Shown: positions 43,547 through 54,942, counted from the stretch's first letter. The stretch is DNA of 64,000 nt from Smallanthus sonchifolius (GCA_023525975.1 JAKNSE010000037.1:5748501-5812500), one strand, 5' to 3'. Translations and numbers: made by a program. Notes: generated from the letters alone by a model not told the origin.

Positions 43547-44011
43547 CTAGGTTAGAATCCCGTGTATTACACGGGCTTAATGTTATATATTTAGTAATAA
43601 TTTTTTTTATGTTTTTAAAAACCCATGTATTAAACGAGTTGAATAAAATTTTACGTGATAGTTATAAATTGTGTTAAGTTAATTTTTAAAACATTTTTTA
43701 GTTGAGTATTAAGTTTTTTTATATAACTGATAAATGTTAATTCATATTAAATTTAGAATCCGATGTATTACACATGTCAAATAAATGTAATTTTATATAT
43801 ATACTTAATAATAAAGATTTACATATTACATATTCATGAAAAACGTTTTATAAAAAAATTATATAAGTCATTATTGTTTAATAGAAGAGAGAGAAAATAA
43901 TTAAAGAAAATTGTATAATTAATAGGAGAGAGATGCGAGAGAAAAAACTTGAGGATGCATGATAGAGTGACAAGTGACACATCAAAACCTTTATTTATTA
44001 TATAGTATAGA
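43547..44011 (-). mobile_element. Helitron (minus strand, 465 bp) joined to the previous one
   Basis: Minus-strand start TCTATACTATATAATAAATA at 44011 (T44012 outside). End hairpin CCCGTGT-AAT-ACACGGG then ATTCTAACCTAG at 43547. The next base on that strand is the first T of the neighbouring Helitron. Confidence 0.85.
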
Positions 44012-44019
44012 TATAGATT

Positions 44020-45800
44020 TTTTTTAATGTATATATATAATTTTTTTGTAGGCCTTTAAAATTTGGTGACATAAAGATAAGGTTTTACTTGCTTTACCCA
44101 AAGGGTGAGAATCATTTGTTAACTTGTAAACAAAAAAATCAAATTCTGACCACACGTTAATTTCATCTTAATTTAATCTAATCCTCAAAAGTCAAACACC
44201 ATGTTAAATATAATAAATATGTGACAGTATTTGGTTTTTGGTTTACACACTTAAAGTTGGTTTATATTTGATCTTTTCCCTATATATATATATATATAAA
44301 TTAATTAATATATTTAATATATATTTATAAAATATCAATTAGTATATATATGATCACACAATATTACATAAAAACCAATGATTTTATCCATGACTTTGAC
44401 CGGTTGCCCAATATCCAACAACTGATCACAAATACCAAGAAGGATAGGCAGGATTCGAAGCTTCCTTGCCATCTGTAACAATGGTAGGCGATGGACGCAG
44501 GGAAGAACTATCAATATGTCCTAACAATTTTTCATAGGACAAACGAGAAGGAATTTGATTTATTCATAATAGGTAGTAGGAGGAGGAGAGTTTAATCGTG
44601 ATAATGTGTACGACAGTAGCCACAGGGAGGGTTCCATCAGAAGAAGAGGTCATGGTCGATAATCAGGAGAGAGCCGATCATAAGAAAGAATCAGCGTATT
44701 AGGGGCAGCTGACGACTAGAAGAAGTCGACGATGAAGGGGAAGGCCAACTAGAATTGACGCAATGAAGCGGTTGGCCGACTAGGGTTATGGCTAGAAGGA
44801 GAGGGATGATGGAAATAGTCGGCTCGATACCATTAGAACTTTGGGAAAAGTCAACCCTAAAGTTGGGTGACCTATACGGTGGCGGAACTTGAACAGTTAA
44901 ATTGAGGGGCCGAAAATATTATACATAAAAAAACCAAGATTTTTTACCAAATAAAGACCATAAATATCTAAAATGATGCGATTATCTTGATTTGTGGAAC
45001 AGATTTGAGTTTTTGGTCTAGAGTAGGATGAGCCGAAACATTATAACTAATATGAAATATACCAAGTTATCTGAAATCAATATTTCTAAGCAAAAAAAGT
45101 AAGGGGTCTGGTCCCTTTGGCCCCTTAATTGTTTCGCCCATGGACCTGTAAGTATATATATGAATGAGATATTACAAAAAGATACAAATATATATATATA
45201 TATATAAAACACAATTACAGTATTGGAATAAACATATTATTTTACTACATTATTTCTAATAATATTTCATCTGAATCAACGCGACATACTTGGCAAGCTT
45301 TTACCGTCGCTAACCACCCTACACCGAAACCGCATGGGTTCGGGTGGTTTTCACATGCAACAAAAGCACTGAGACTTTGTTGTTCCCACTACAACACCCC
45401 ACGCGGTGGGAACCGTGAGGGGGTTCACGAACACCGCCTCCGATGGCGTGAGGGAGTTCACGGAAGAAGGGGGCGTGATGGGGTTGGTGTGTGTGAGATG
45501 GCATCGTGTGATTGGCTGAGATCTCAAGTGAGGGGGTCACTAAGTGGAAACACCGCCCCCTCTCAAGTGAGGGGGCTGACGTGAGAAAAATGTAAGGATA
45601 TACCCCTTACCCTAAGGGTGTCACTCGACGCTCACAACACGAGTCTATAACACCAAACCCACTTCTATATTGATGAAAGAATTGTTAATTTTTTTATTTA
45701 TGTATCAAAACAATTATTTCTCTTTTTAATTAAAAATTTGTTAACCCTTTAACCTTATTAACTATTAACTAACTTATTTAAAACCCGTGTGGAGGAATAG
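44020..45800. other. Repeat-rich stretch without recognised genes
   Basis: 44280-44300 is a (TA)n run after CTTTTCCC that may end another (TA)-flanked element. 44440-44860 is GC-richer with small broken frames. 45380-45600 is GC-rich with inverted pieces (CACCGCCCCCTCTCAAGTGA) and could be a MITE. I cannot name these. Confidence 0.4.
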
Positions 45801-45824
45801 TAGTACACTAATATACATCTCTTT

Positions 45825-46560
45825 TTGCTTTGGGTACAAGTCTTTCTTTTTGCTGCTTTAGTAGTCTCATTCCCCTTTTCACACAAACCCAGATTAGGGT
45901 TTCCTTCACCATTGACCTTCTTTATCTCAATCGCTCTGTCTCTCCTGGTTGCTTTCAACGTTGGAAGCTCATGGCTTATACGTGTGTGCACCGCAACCAC
46001 GTATTCACGACCTTCTCTTGCGTTTCAAGACACACACATAGAGAGAGAGGAATCAGAAAAGGGAGACGACGGTGGAGGTGAGCGTTGGTTCGATGGCGGA
46101 GAATTGGATACGACAGTGGTGGTTGCTGTGGTGTTCGACGGCGGTTCGCACAGTGAGAGAGGGTTCGACGGAGGCCGCCGGCTAGGTTTCGCTAGCTTCC
46201 CGTCGTCCTTGGTTTAGGGTTTCTCAGACTGTTCTTCTTCGTCCAAACGCACAGTTGGCACCGGTTTTCCACCTCTCGCTACATTGCTACTTCTTAGTCG
46301 GTATGTTTTTTATTTCCATTTGGTCTTTGGCTTTCTGAGTTCATTTTTGTAACCCATGTAGGTATGCCTTCGAATGTCCTAGGACAGGGTACAGGTATGG
46401 CAGGTTTCTTCTGTTATGTGTTTTTTAATTTAGGGTTTCATATTTTGAATTTGTATCTTCAAATTGACATTGATTTTGGTGTTGAACCTGAACCTTCAGC
46501 CATCAACAAGAACCTTATGAATCTAAGTCAGACCTGAGCTCTTGGACATCATCCTAGCAA
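45825..46560 (+). other. Leader-like captured sequence (unrecognised)
   Basis: CT-rich then GA-rich sequence typical of plant 5' leaders, with several GT/AG pairs. The open frames here (45825-46217, 45830-46081) have no known domain. A short stretch 46639-46690 resembles the leader of the carrier gene at 56245-56300. Confidence 0.3.
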
Positions 46561-47116
46561 AGGTATAATTGAACTTCAACACCTCTGTTGCAATTTAATT
46601 GAATAACTGATTTTGCATCATATGGTTTTTTGTTTGACAGGAAACCCATTTGCCCTAATTAGTTTTTTTGTTTAAATTCGTGTACGTTTGATTGTTTATG
46701 TTTATGTTTATGTTTATCTTCTTTGTAGATTGGTGCTAACGATTGTTTATTTTATGGTTTACAGAGGGTATATGTGTATGTAATATATTTTTAGCCTTCA
46801 ATCATTCTTAAGCAATTGTGGTATGCATTGTGTTGTTACATTCATTCCCAAAATTCATTGCATTTTTTGATAGGGTTACGGTTTTACAGCATTCTCGATT
46901 TGGGGATTCATGCCGAGGAGAGGATTAATGTTGATCAAAGGCTATAATGACTGTCGTGAAAATCATTGCAGCCACTCGTAATCTTACGATGATGAAAAAC
47001 CGCGGCACATGCCTTTGACTTGGCGGCATTGAAGTAATGGGGACAAGACACCATCCTCAATTTTCCAGTAATTTTCTTCTTTCTGATGGTATGTGTATAT
47101 GATTGTCACAACCTTT

Positions 47117-47300
47117 TTTTTCCATTATTTGTAACTCATTTTGGCTCTATGCTTTTCATTAAATTTTATTACTTTAGGGGTTTTGATTATGAGAGCAGGT
47201 TAATAGATTTTTTCCATTATTTGTAACTCATTTTGGCTCTATGCTTTTCATTAAATTTTATTACTTTAGGGGTTTTGATTATGAGAGCAGGTTAATAGAT
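47117..47300 (+). repeat. 92-bp tandem duplication
   Basis: Two near-identical units (47117-47208 and 47209-47300), both ending GAGAGCAGGTTAATAGAT, directly upstream of the cysteine oxidase-like exon. Confidence 0.85.
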
Positions 47301-47352
47301 GAGGCTGTGATAACTGAACATTATCTTAGTGAAGATCGGTTCAATACCTTAG

Positions 47353-47467
47353 ATGGCGAGACATACAAAGGTTATAGTGGTTCAAAGGCTTTATGATGCA
47401 TTCAAAATTGGTTTTGCTAATTGTGGTCGAGGGGTTGTTCGTATTCAACGCCCAAAAGATATATTAA
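47353..47467 (+). pseudogene. Captured exon resembling plant cysteine oxidase (PCO) N-terminus
   Basis: Translation MARHTKVIVVQRLYDAFKIG, FANCGRGVV, then RPKDIL, ending TTAA|GTAAGT, a good donor. Plant cysteine oxidases, which mark N-terminal Cys of ERF-VII factors for decay in normoxia, have a similar VVQ-LYD-CK--F block near the N-terminus. No cupin domain follows, so it is a fragment. The match is short and the call tentative. Confidence 0.45.
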
Positions 47468-47618
47468 GTAAGTTTTCTAATTTTGATGTTCAATTTACCT
47501 AGAATCTATTATCATAGGATGTTCCATAAGACACTTATTTGATGTCATGAAGTGGAATGAGTTAATTTAGATGTATAACTTATGGTTTTAGATTGATTGT
47601 GTAAACCTTGTATCTAGA

Positions 47619-48072
47619 TTCGTTATTTCGAGTGATCACCGGGATGCATGGACACTTAGAGCTGTTGATCCCAACAGTGGCACTGTTGCCCTGCTCAAGG
47701 TAAATCCATATCACACAAGTGTTTGGTTCCAAAATAGGCGGGTTGGGTCGGCCACAGTGCGTACTTTTTAGCATGTGTCAAACCAGATCGTTCCAACCTG
47801 CAAACACTTTTTTCTTTAGTATTTCTTGGTTTTATAATTAATTAATATGTTAAATATGATTAAAAACCACGACATTGGTACATGGTAATTTATTTTTTAG
47901 AAAATTTACACATTCGCATAAATTGGTTCGAACTAACACCTTTACATAAATTTTCTTCTGATTACATAAGATTCAGGTTGCAGAAAGATTTTGGAAGCTG
48001 CAGAAAAAAAAGGCTGGAAACCACGAAGAACAATTATCTTTTGCAATTGGGATGCAGGAGAATATGGACATA
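47619..48072 (+). pseudogene. AMP1-type glutamate carboxypeptidase fragment (two exons)
   Basis: Exon one (47619-47699) reads FVISSDHRDAWTLRAVDPNS then GTVALLK and ends at a GT donor. Exon two (47977-48072) reads VAERFWKLQKK, then after a two-base expansion of an A-run GWKPRRTIIFCNWDAGEYGH. These match the peptidase M28 domain of plant AMP1/GCPII-like proteins (GNHRDAWTFGAVDPNSGTA; CNWDAEEYG). The metal-site His and Asp are present in exon one. The catalytic Glu in the EE pair is changed to Gly. Frameshift and truncation make it a pseudogene. Confidence 0.75.
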
Positions 48073-48137
48073 AAACTCATCACAAACGGTTTACGATTCC
48101 TGGGTAAAAACCACCAGATATCCTGAGGTAATTAGTC

Positions 48138-48360
48138 TTGCAGAATTACTTCCTGCCCTCTCAAATAGTTCACCAATGGTTAGAAAAAAAAAAGAAAACG
48201 GACATAAAATTGACGTTGAACTTCGAAAGTCAAAGTTTGTCAAAACTAGCAAGAACTTTGATGAAAAAAGATTTGACGGTTTGGAGGTGGAGGATCAGAT
48301 TATGCCAGCATTTGAGCAGCATATTGTTGTTTGTGCAACAAACATATCTTTTGGAAATTG
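48138..48360 (+). pseudogene. Captured exon, unrecognised
   Basis: Frame with AELLPALSNSSPMVRKKKEN, KIDVELRKSKFVKTSKNFDE and VEDQIMPAFEQHIVVCATN, ending near TTGTAAGT (a donor). The amino-acid text looks like a real protein, but I cannot name it. It follows the AMP1-like pieces in the same orientation. Confidence 0.35.
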
Positions 48361-49069
48361 TAAGTTACATTATTTTGGTATAAATAACATAATCAGATTA
48401 AGTTTGGTATAATTTTATGTTAAGTGATCACAAGATTGATGGGACTCATCTTCACAGTTTCGCTAACCGTCTGACCATAGTCTCCACCATAAGATTGAAG
48501 GTAACTCTTGATTAGACAATCTTACTTTCTTTTTGAAGTTTCTTTGTCAATAATGGGTCATTTGTTGGTTGATGGGGGTTTATAAGGTAAATTGCAGGTT
48601 GCATTTTCTTGATTGTAACAGGTGAAGGGGGTTCATGAATCAGTGAACTAGAAGGAGATGCTAGGGTATGCAGATGAGGTTCCTGTTTCACCTTAATTGA
48701 ATTACAGTTCTTCTTCTAAAGGTAAACTGCTTCTGTGACGTTTTTGCCTGAATTATGTTGGGAAAATTTAGTTTATGGGGTCTGAACTCACTTGGCCATT
48801 CAATTGTTTGCTTTGATGTCAAGATTACTTAATTTTATCCACTTTCATTTGATGCTAAAAGATTCTGATATCTCATTTTTATGCCACTCTAATTTTTTAT
48901 CTGTATATTTCATGACTTATTTATAGTATTTTTCAATTTACTTATACTACTAAGTTTACCATTCGGATTTTATTGGAATTGTATCTGTTCTGTAATATTT
49001 GAAGTTATTTTTCGTTAGTCATATATTTGGTTGATAAGAGATTTGGATCTCATTTTTATTGCTTCAAAA

Positions 49070-49385
49070 CACGTCGGATTGAGGAAATTGTTTAATTTAT
49101 TTTTGGAGGTGGCTAAAGGGATTTGTTGGGAAGTCAAAATAAGTTGGGTTAATATAACTGTTTTTTTAAAAAGTTGAGGGATCAAAATGGGATGATTGGG
49201 AGGTCAAAGCGGGTCAGATGGTCTGACCCGTTAACAATATTTTGTTCACGTCCAGGCCATAATAGGTCCGGTTGAGAAAATTGTTTAAATTTTCTACGGA
49301 GTTGGCAAAATGTTTGTTGGGATGTCAAAAGCAGGTTGGATTAACTGTGTCGGGTTAGTCAGATTGTTTTTAAAAACTTTCGAGG
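49070..49385 (+). repeat. Two diverged copies of a TTGAGAAAATTGTTTAA block
   Basis: About 49078-49250 and 49270-49385 share GGAAATTGTTTAA-type, TTTGTTGGGA-GTCAAAA and GGGTTA blocks. Part of the Helitron body. Confidence 0.4.
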
Positions 49386-49858
49386 CAATAAGCGTGTTAG
49401 TGTTTAAATTACATTAAATACATATCATTTCAGGTACCTTTTTCTTCAAAGAAGATGAAAAGTTCAAAAGGTGGATCATCTTGGTATTGCAGGATGTGAG
49501 CATGAGAGGATGTGCAGAAGACTGGAGGAATGATTATGAATTTATACTATTGCCAAAAGTAATAACATATAAAAACGCGGTTTTGGATATACATTCGATT
49601 ATTGTGACTTTAAAATAAGAAGCATCATGATGGATGACTTAATAATTTTGCATCTATTCTCAATTATTAATCTTTTTAACAATTGTTTACAAGTGCTATT
49701 TTCCAAGTAACTGCATGAGTATACTAAATTTTAATCCATATGCTAAATTCGAACTAACAGGTTCACATGGAATACTATTTCTGAGTTTAGCGCCTCGCAT
49801 CGCGCACGGGCATCATACTAGTTTACTTTAACTCCTAATATAATCTACTTGTATTGAC

Positions 49859-50215
49859 ATGACTCCAGTAAAGAAGCTTTTTAGACCGCCAAAGGAGAAG
49901 CCATTTAATATTTTATATAACGTCTCAATCGATGGGAAGTCAAATTCGGTATGTTTAAAAATGATTTTTTAACTTTAAATAAAATATATTGCATGTCTTA
50001 AAATCAAATTTTATATTTTATATCACCTGATATACATATGCTATCAATTATTGCTTGCTCTTTTAAAGAAGATACGTATATCCTTTTAGTTTTACATTCG
50101 TTATCCTTAAAGAAATTCGTAAATTGATTTTTTAATGATTGATAAAATATATTTAAGAGATGTTAATGCAATCATTAAAACCAATAAATTTCTTCATTAA
50201 CTATTAACTAAAACG

Positions 50216-50217
<2 letters not shown>
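49859..50217 (+). other. Short coding-like piece and AT-rich spacer
   Basis: A frame at 49859 reads MTPVKKLFRPPKEKPFNILY and 10 more codons to a possible GT donor. I do not recognise it. The rest is AT-rich. Confidence 0.25.

Positions 50218-50264
<47 letters not shown>
50218..50264. repeat. (TA)n microsatellite
   Basis: About 23 TA units directly before the MITE at 50265. Confidence 0.9.
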
Positions 50265-50270
<6 letters not shown>

Positions 50271-50441
50271 GGGGTTATGCTAAAAAGGCTAGAGAGTTTA
50301 AGAAAAGGTAAGAAGAGTTTTCAGCCTTTAGATCATTCTGCTAATAAGTAGCCTTATTAATTACAAGTTGACACATGTCAGCTTTTCATGGCTTCTTAGC
50401 CTTTTTAGAAGTAGGGGTCTTTTTAGCATAACTTTTACCTA
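50265..50441. mobile_element. (TA)n-flanked MITE, 177 bp
   Basis: Starts TAGGGTGGGGTTATGCTAAA and ends TTTTTAGCATAACTTTTACC before TA repeats; the two ends are inverted repeats of about 24 bp with a few mismatches. An inner pair AAGGCT...AGCCTTTTT extends the pairing. Non-coding. Confidence 0.75.
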
Positions 50442-50565
50442 TATATATATATATATAAACGTGCATTTTTTCTAGGAATGGTATAACTTGTGCGGAAAGT
50501 GTTTCCTAGTCAAAAGAGTAGGGTACAACAATATTTTAAAAATAAAAACTTTTATGTGATTAAAA

Positions 50566-51766
50566 ATTTACAGTGAGGGTACAATGAAGGTACAAGGAGC
50601 ACCATTCGGGTTGGGATCGGGTACCTTAGGTACTTCGGGTATACCGTCACAGGGGTCTCGGGTGTTTGAAATCAGACCCAAGAACAAGAATACATAATTT
50701 GATCTCAACCAAGATTGATTTTTTTTATTAATACTAAAAAGTAAAACCACACTTTACAATAACTATCTTTCATAATAAACCCTATACTAATCCTAATCCA
50801 ACTCAAACTTAATTAAATAATCAAATAAATAAGCAAACCCACTCCTAGTCTAATATGAACTCAACCAAACAATTAATAAGTTAATATTAATAATTATCTT
50901 TAATCAAGGTTAATCCTTCATTCTTCCTCTTAATCTTGATTTGTACCTACTAAATCACTTGGGTCTTCCATGCCATTTCCGAACTAACCCTTCGCAGGTT
51001 TCGCCCTAAATTTTCCACACTGATCCGTATCACACAAACCGTTCTTGATCTATCACAAATCTTCTTCCACGCAGCTCTCACAACCTTTTGAACGATCTCT
51101 CACAGATCAGATATACCTTCACTCATTCGAACCGCTCACAAGTTTTAATACTCCTTTGCTGATATCATATCGTACCACCCTGAATCACACATGTAAACAC
51201 TTTGCAGATCCTTACACCCTTCACAGGTGATTGCTCATTCTCTCAATCTAAATCGCTCAGATCGATATATTACTTGGTTAACTCGCACAACCCTTCGTTG
51301 CTTGGCTGTCACAACCGCTACTCACAAACCATTGACCGCCTGTCACAACCAGACAGACAACTAACACCACCTCCGTTTGTTGTTTGTGATGTACCGTCTA
51401 CCGCCGCCCTTATTCTTATTTTGTCGTGGTTAAACACCCCACAGTAGATCCTCGTTTCCTGCTATGATGTACCATCAAGAACCTTGGTCTACAAGAAAAT
51501 AGGATTCACACTTGTTTTCTTTCTACTTCTTCGATTCGCCAATCAAAAACCCACCTAGTGGCTATCTTGGCACATGCCATAGGACTTTAAGACCCATGCA
51601 CATTACCCATCATGATGCATAAACTTCTCATGCAAATCCAAACAACTTAAATTTTTCCTTATAGATTGTCACACCCTCTCCGGCGGGGGGAACACGAGAA
51701 TGCAACGAAATTGAATAAGAGCTTAATCACCTGAAACATGTACGAAAAACAAGTGTCAACTAAAAT
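50566..51766. other. Non-coding repeat-like stretch
   Basis: 50570-50700 has weak minus-strand frames. 51000-51420 is strongly biased to CACAAC/TCACA on this strand. I see no gene; a decayed retrotransposon is likely. Confidence 0.4.
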
Positions 51767-52010
51767 TGTAACATTCGGCCTCTCGTACCAACAATATTGT
51801 CCGCTTTGCCTCTAAGATCTCATGGATTTGTTTCTGGTTGCCCGGGTGAAAACTTCCCAGGGGGTCACCCATCCTTGGATTACTCCCACCCGAGCATGCT
51901 TAATTGTGGAGTTTTCATGTGCTCCACAGCCAACTAAGCCCAAGACATTTCTTATGAACCAAGGATCTCTTTTGTGCACGGTCGATGTGGGATTTACCTA
52001 GGGTGTTACA
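51767..52010 (-). repeat. Cassandra LTR, minus strand
   Basis: Reads TGTAACACCCTAGGTAAATC on the minus strand and ends GCCGAATGTTACA. The 5S core is AAGCATGCTCGGGTGGGAG and GGATGGGTGACCCCCTGGGA. About 35 bp shorter than the right LTR because a block before the 5S core is missing. Confidence 0.85.
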
Positions 52011-52215
52011 ATCACCCCTCTCCTTTGGACTCATCGTCCTCGATGAGGTTTGCCCCACCATCCAATTCAGGGATGTGGGATTTGCATAAGGTGTCCTCCT
52101 GAACACCCCCGGGGACTCAACCGCCGTGATCGCTGAGGTTTGCCCCACTCTCGTTCTGTTCTGTTTACGATAGTGGGGCAAACCTCATCGAGGACGATGA
52201 GTCCTACGGGGTGTT

Positions 52216-52494
52216 TGTACCACCTTAGGCAAATCCCATATCGTTATGTTCTGTTCTGTCCACGGTAAAGATTCTTGGTTCATAAGGAATGCCCTGCCTC
52301 AAATACAACAACGCGTTTTGGGCTTAGTTGGCTGTGAAGCAAATGAAAACTCCACAGTTAAGCGTGCTCGGGTGAGAGTAATCCAGGGATGGGTGACCCC
52401 CTCGGAAGTTTTCACCCGGGCAACCAAAAACAAATCTGTGAGCTCTTAGAAGCAAAGCGGACAATATTGTTGGTACGAGAGGCCGGATGTTACA
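52216..52494 (+). repeat. Cassandra LTR, plus strand, with 5S boxes
   Basis: 5S-like segment about 52345-52415. AAGCGTGCTCGGGTGAGAG matches the Pol III box A region of plant 5S rRNA and GGATGGGTGACCCCCTCGGA the box C region. This is the best preserved LTR in the window. The frame 52246-52449 is a by-product. Confidence 0.85.
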
Positions 52495-52499
52495 AAAAT

Positions 52500-53640
52500 A
52501 GTTGGTGAGAATTCACAGGTTTAATAAAAGCATAAGTTTGGCAAAAGTAACAATTCATAATTCAAGATCATCATATAGCACATAAATAAAACAAACACAT
52601 GATTAGCAAATCCAACCTAAAATTATGAATAACGAATAAGTGGTATAACTCGCAAGTTGCACTGATAACAAATAAGATGTCCAACCAAAAGTTGTCCATA
52701 AAGTATATGCGGTTTCCATCCTATGGCCCATATTTGTACTACCGTTGGCTTAAAAACTTCAAGTTAAGGATTTGCAAGTTTAACGTGTATCATGTTGTGT
52801 TTATTTATTCACATACATATAAGATTCGCTTGTTTTAGAATTATTTGAAAAAGAGCGTGTTTTAATGCGTGCCAACGCGTACATGTTTCCCCCAAAACGA
52901 CTTGAATAAAGTGGGGCTATGAAGTATCACATTCAAAATTAGGCGAGATAAGATACTTGAATAAATGAACGAGGTGAATCACGGATCAGACCCTAAACAA
53001 ATGAATAAACTAGTTTTAGGGCAGGTTTGATGATTACGAGTGTTAGATAGGCGGTTCGAGCCATAAGGATAAGAATTAGATGTAAAATAGGGTTTTTAGT
53101 TGTTTTACTGATTTGGATAGCAAAGTAGCTGTACATAAACGAGCTTGTTAAAAATATCAAACGACATCCAAAATTTATGAAAAGTTATAGGTGATTAGTT
53201 TAAGTCGGTCCGAACAAGTTTCGTTTAGAAAGTTTTTCCATTTGAGACTCGTATCATAGCCAAAACAGTTTAATAAGACAGAAGGTACTGAAAAAGGTTT
53301 TTGTCCCATTTTGGCTACTACGGAGTCATACGTTTGAATTAGAAAACGTACTTTACGTGGTTAGAAAGCTATCTCGATGAGATACGTCGTGGAGTTGGGT
53401 TTGCTCAGTTTCGTTTAATTATGATCAATTTATGCTTAGTTAAAGTCAGTACCATTTATGTCCAAAGTCAATGGTTGCACTTAAGTGGACCGTTTAGGGT
53501 TTTAAGATTACCGAATGCGCAAATTAATAAAAAAAATTACACAAATGTTATCATATCATTATATTACATAATATAAACAGATTATTAGTTAAGATTATTA
53601 GAGGGTTTTTAGGGCTGAGGTTTCACATGATCAAGTGATC
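52500..53640. other. Spacer, probably retrotransposon internal or leader sequence
   Basis: No frame of note. Not recognised. Confidence 0.3.
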
Positions 53641-54600
53641 ATGGATAGAAAATAGAAAAAAATTGTGAGGATGAAGAAAAAATGAATTAAAATACGGTAT
53701 TGAACTTCGGAGGGTTACTTACTTGTTTGATCTTCAACTCTTGGAATCCTCTAGGGATTTAAGAAATCTTCAAAAAGGAAGGCAGTGATTTCATAAATTA
53801 GAAGGGTTTGGGAGTGTTTGAGGGAGAATTAGCAAAGAAAACAAGATCCTAAGCCTCCTATTTATACTAATGGTTGGAGGAGTGTAAACATGGAAAGTCT
53901 TGGAAAGCAATTTAGGATTTTAAGGCCTTAAATCTGCAAAATTTGGATGAATGGAGCTGGGTTTTTGTGATTTCTTGCTTGGGCTAGGTCCAAGAGTAGG
54001 TGGGTTGGGTCCTAACTTGGGCCGGTTGAGTGCGCGCATTCGAAAATTGCGATTTTAAGTATTTCTAAGCGAAATTGGCAAATGTTTTCAACATGAAAGT
54101 TGATTGTCATAACAAAATGAGTACGTTTAGCAAAAAAAACATTTAATTTAAAGTTACGTTATTCGCGTACGGTAGTTGGCGGTCGGGGGCCGAGAAAACG
54201 AACTTTTTGATCGTTTTTCGAATTTCAGGATTTATTTAAGGAAAGTTTTGTAAACAAACTTTGTTTTAAGTAAAGAAATGAATGTGTTAAATATTTAAAA
54301 CATAAATTAATGTCATGTTAGACAATTTTTTCGGTTGTGAACGGTACGCAGCTAACGACGGTTTAAAAGGCGAACGAACGCACGAAAGTACTAACTAGTA
54401 CTTTTAAGTATTAATTCACACTGAATGAGTTATAAGAACATGTTTGAGATGTATGTGGGTGGTTCATGTGTATTTAATGTGTCACAATGATCAATTAAGT
54501 CTACCTGTGATCCATGAATCGGTCACAGATAAATATAAGTCTTTGTAATCAAGCATAAACGTAATGTTTCACATGTGAACTAGTATTGTAACAATGTATG
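53640..54600 (-). mobile_element. Probable LTR (Gypsy-like) on the minus strand
   Basis: On the minus strand there is TATAAATAGGAGG (core 53859-53866) with a leader rich in CTCCCTCAAACAC downstream, then GGATTCCAAGAGTTGAAG, and upstream a long U3-like stretch with CCGACCGCCAACTACCGTAC. This layout is typical of large plant Gypsy LTRs. Neither border was fixed and no primer site was seen. Confidence 0.4.
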
Positions 54601-54681
54601 AATAGGATTTCAAGTAGAATGAAATGTCATGCGGATTCTCATTGATAAGTCTAGAACGAGTACAAGTAATTAAAATCAGAA

Positions 54682-54942
54682 TTGTCACATAGATGTTCTT
54701 TTTCTTTCCGATCCAACAGCCGCCAAAATTTTACTATTTGTATGCTTCCAATTATTTTACTAATTAAAAAAACATGTTACGTGATTACCAGTTTCTGTGT
54801 TTCCCGTCGCATCTCACAAGCACCTGGTATCATTAGTGTTGATCGAGATGTAATGGAAAACAATAATAATAGCATACATGCTAAGTTCACTGATGATAGG
54901 GAAGACGTCATGATCTTTGATCTGAATCGGGTTCCCGTTTAG
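54682..54942 (+). other. Small frame ending in an EAR-like DLNRVP motif
   Basis: 86-codon frame; the last 45 residues (RRISQAPGIISVDRDVMENN, then REDVMIFDLNRVPV) look protein-like and end in DLNxxP, the EAR repressor motif form. The first half looks random. It may be a fragment of a transcription-factor-like gene, or chance. Confidence 0.2.

Larger units (their letters stand above)
45800..49821 (+). mobile_element. Probable gene-capturing Helitron (3' end defined)
   Basis: The 3' end GCGCCTCGCATCGCGCACGG, then GCATCATACTAG before T49822, has the Helitron pattern of a GC-rich hairpin-like stretch about 10 bases before CTAG. Upstream lie exon-like pieces in the same orientation (cysteine oxidase-like 47353-47467; AMP1-like 47619-47699 and 47977-48072; an unknown exon 48138-48360), each with splice-site-like borders. 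The 5' end was not identified, so 45800 is only where gene-like sequence starts. Confidence 0.5.
51767..52494. mobile_element. Inverted (palindromic) Cassandra TRIM with 5S rRNA-like LTRs
   Basis: Two LTRs point away from each other: 51767-52010 on the minus strand and 52216-52494 on the plus strand. Both end GGCC(G)(G/A)ATGTTACA outward and start TGTA-CACC inward. Each holds a 5S-derived core: CACAGTTAAGCGTGCTCGGG, then GGATGGGTGACCCCCTCGGA on the right. AAAAT flanks both sides (51762-51766; 52495-52499), a 5-bp target duplication. The 205-bp centre has inverted pieces (GATGAGGTTTGCCCCACC and its complement), a PPT-like AGGAGAGGGGTGAT, and another partial LTR start near 52075-52097. Confidence 0.85.

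Noticed and set aside
48138..48412. Active gene of unknown function
   Set aside because: It sits among frameshifted captured exons in a Helitron-like element, and no complete gene model can be built.
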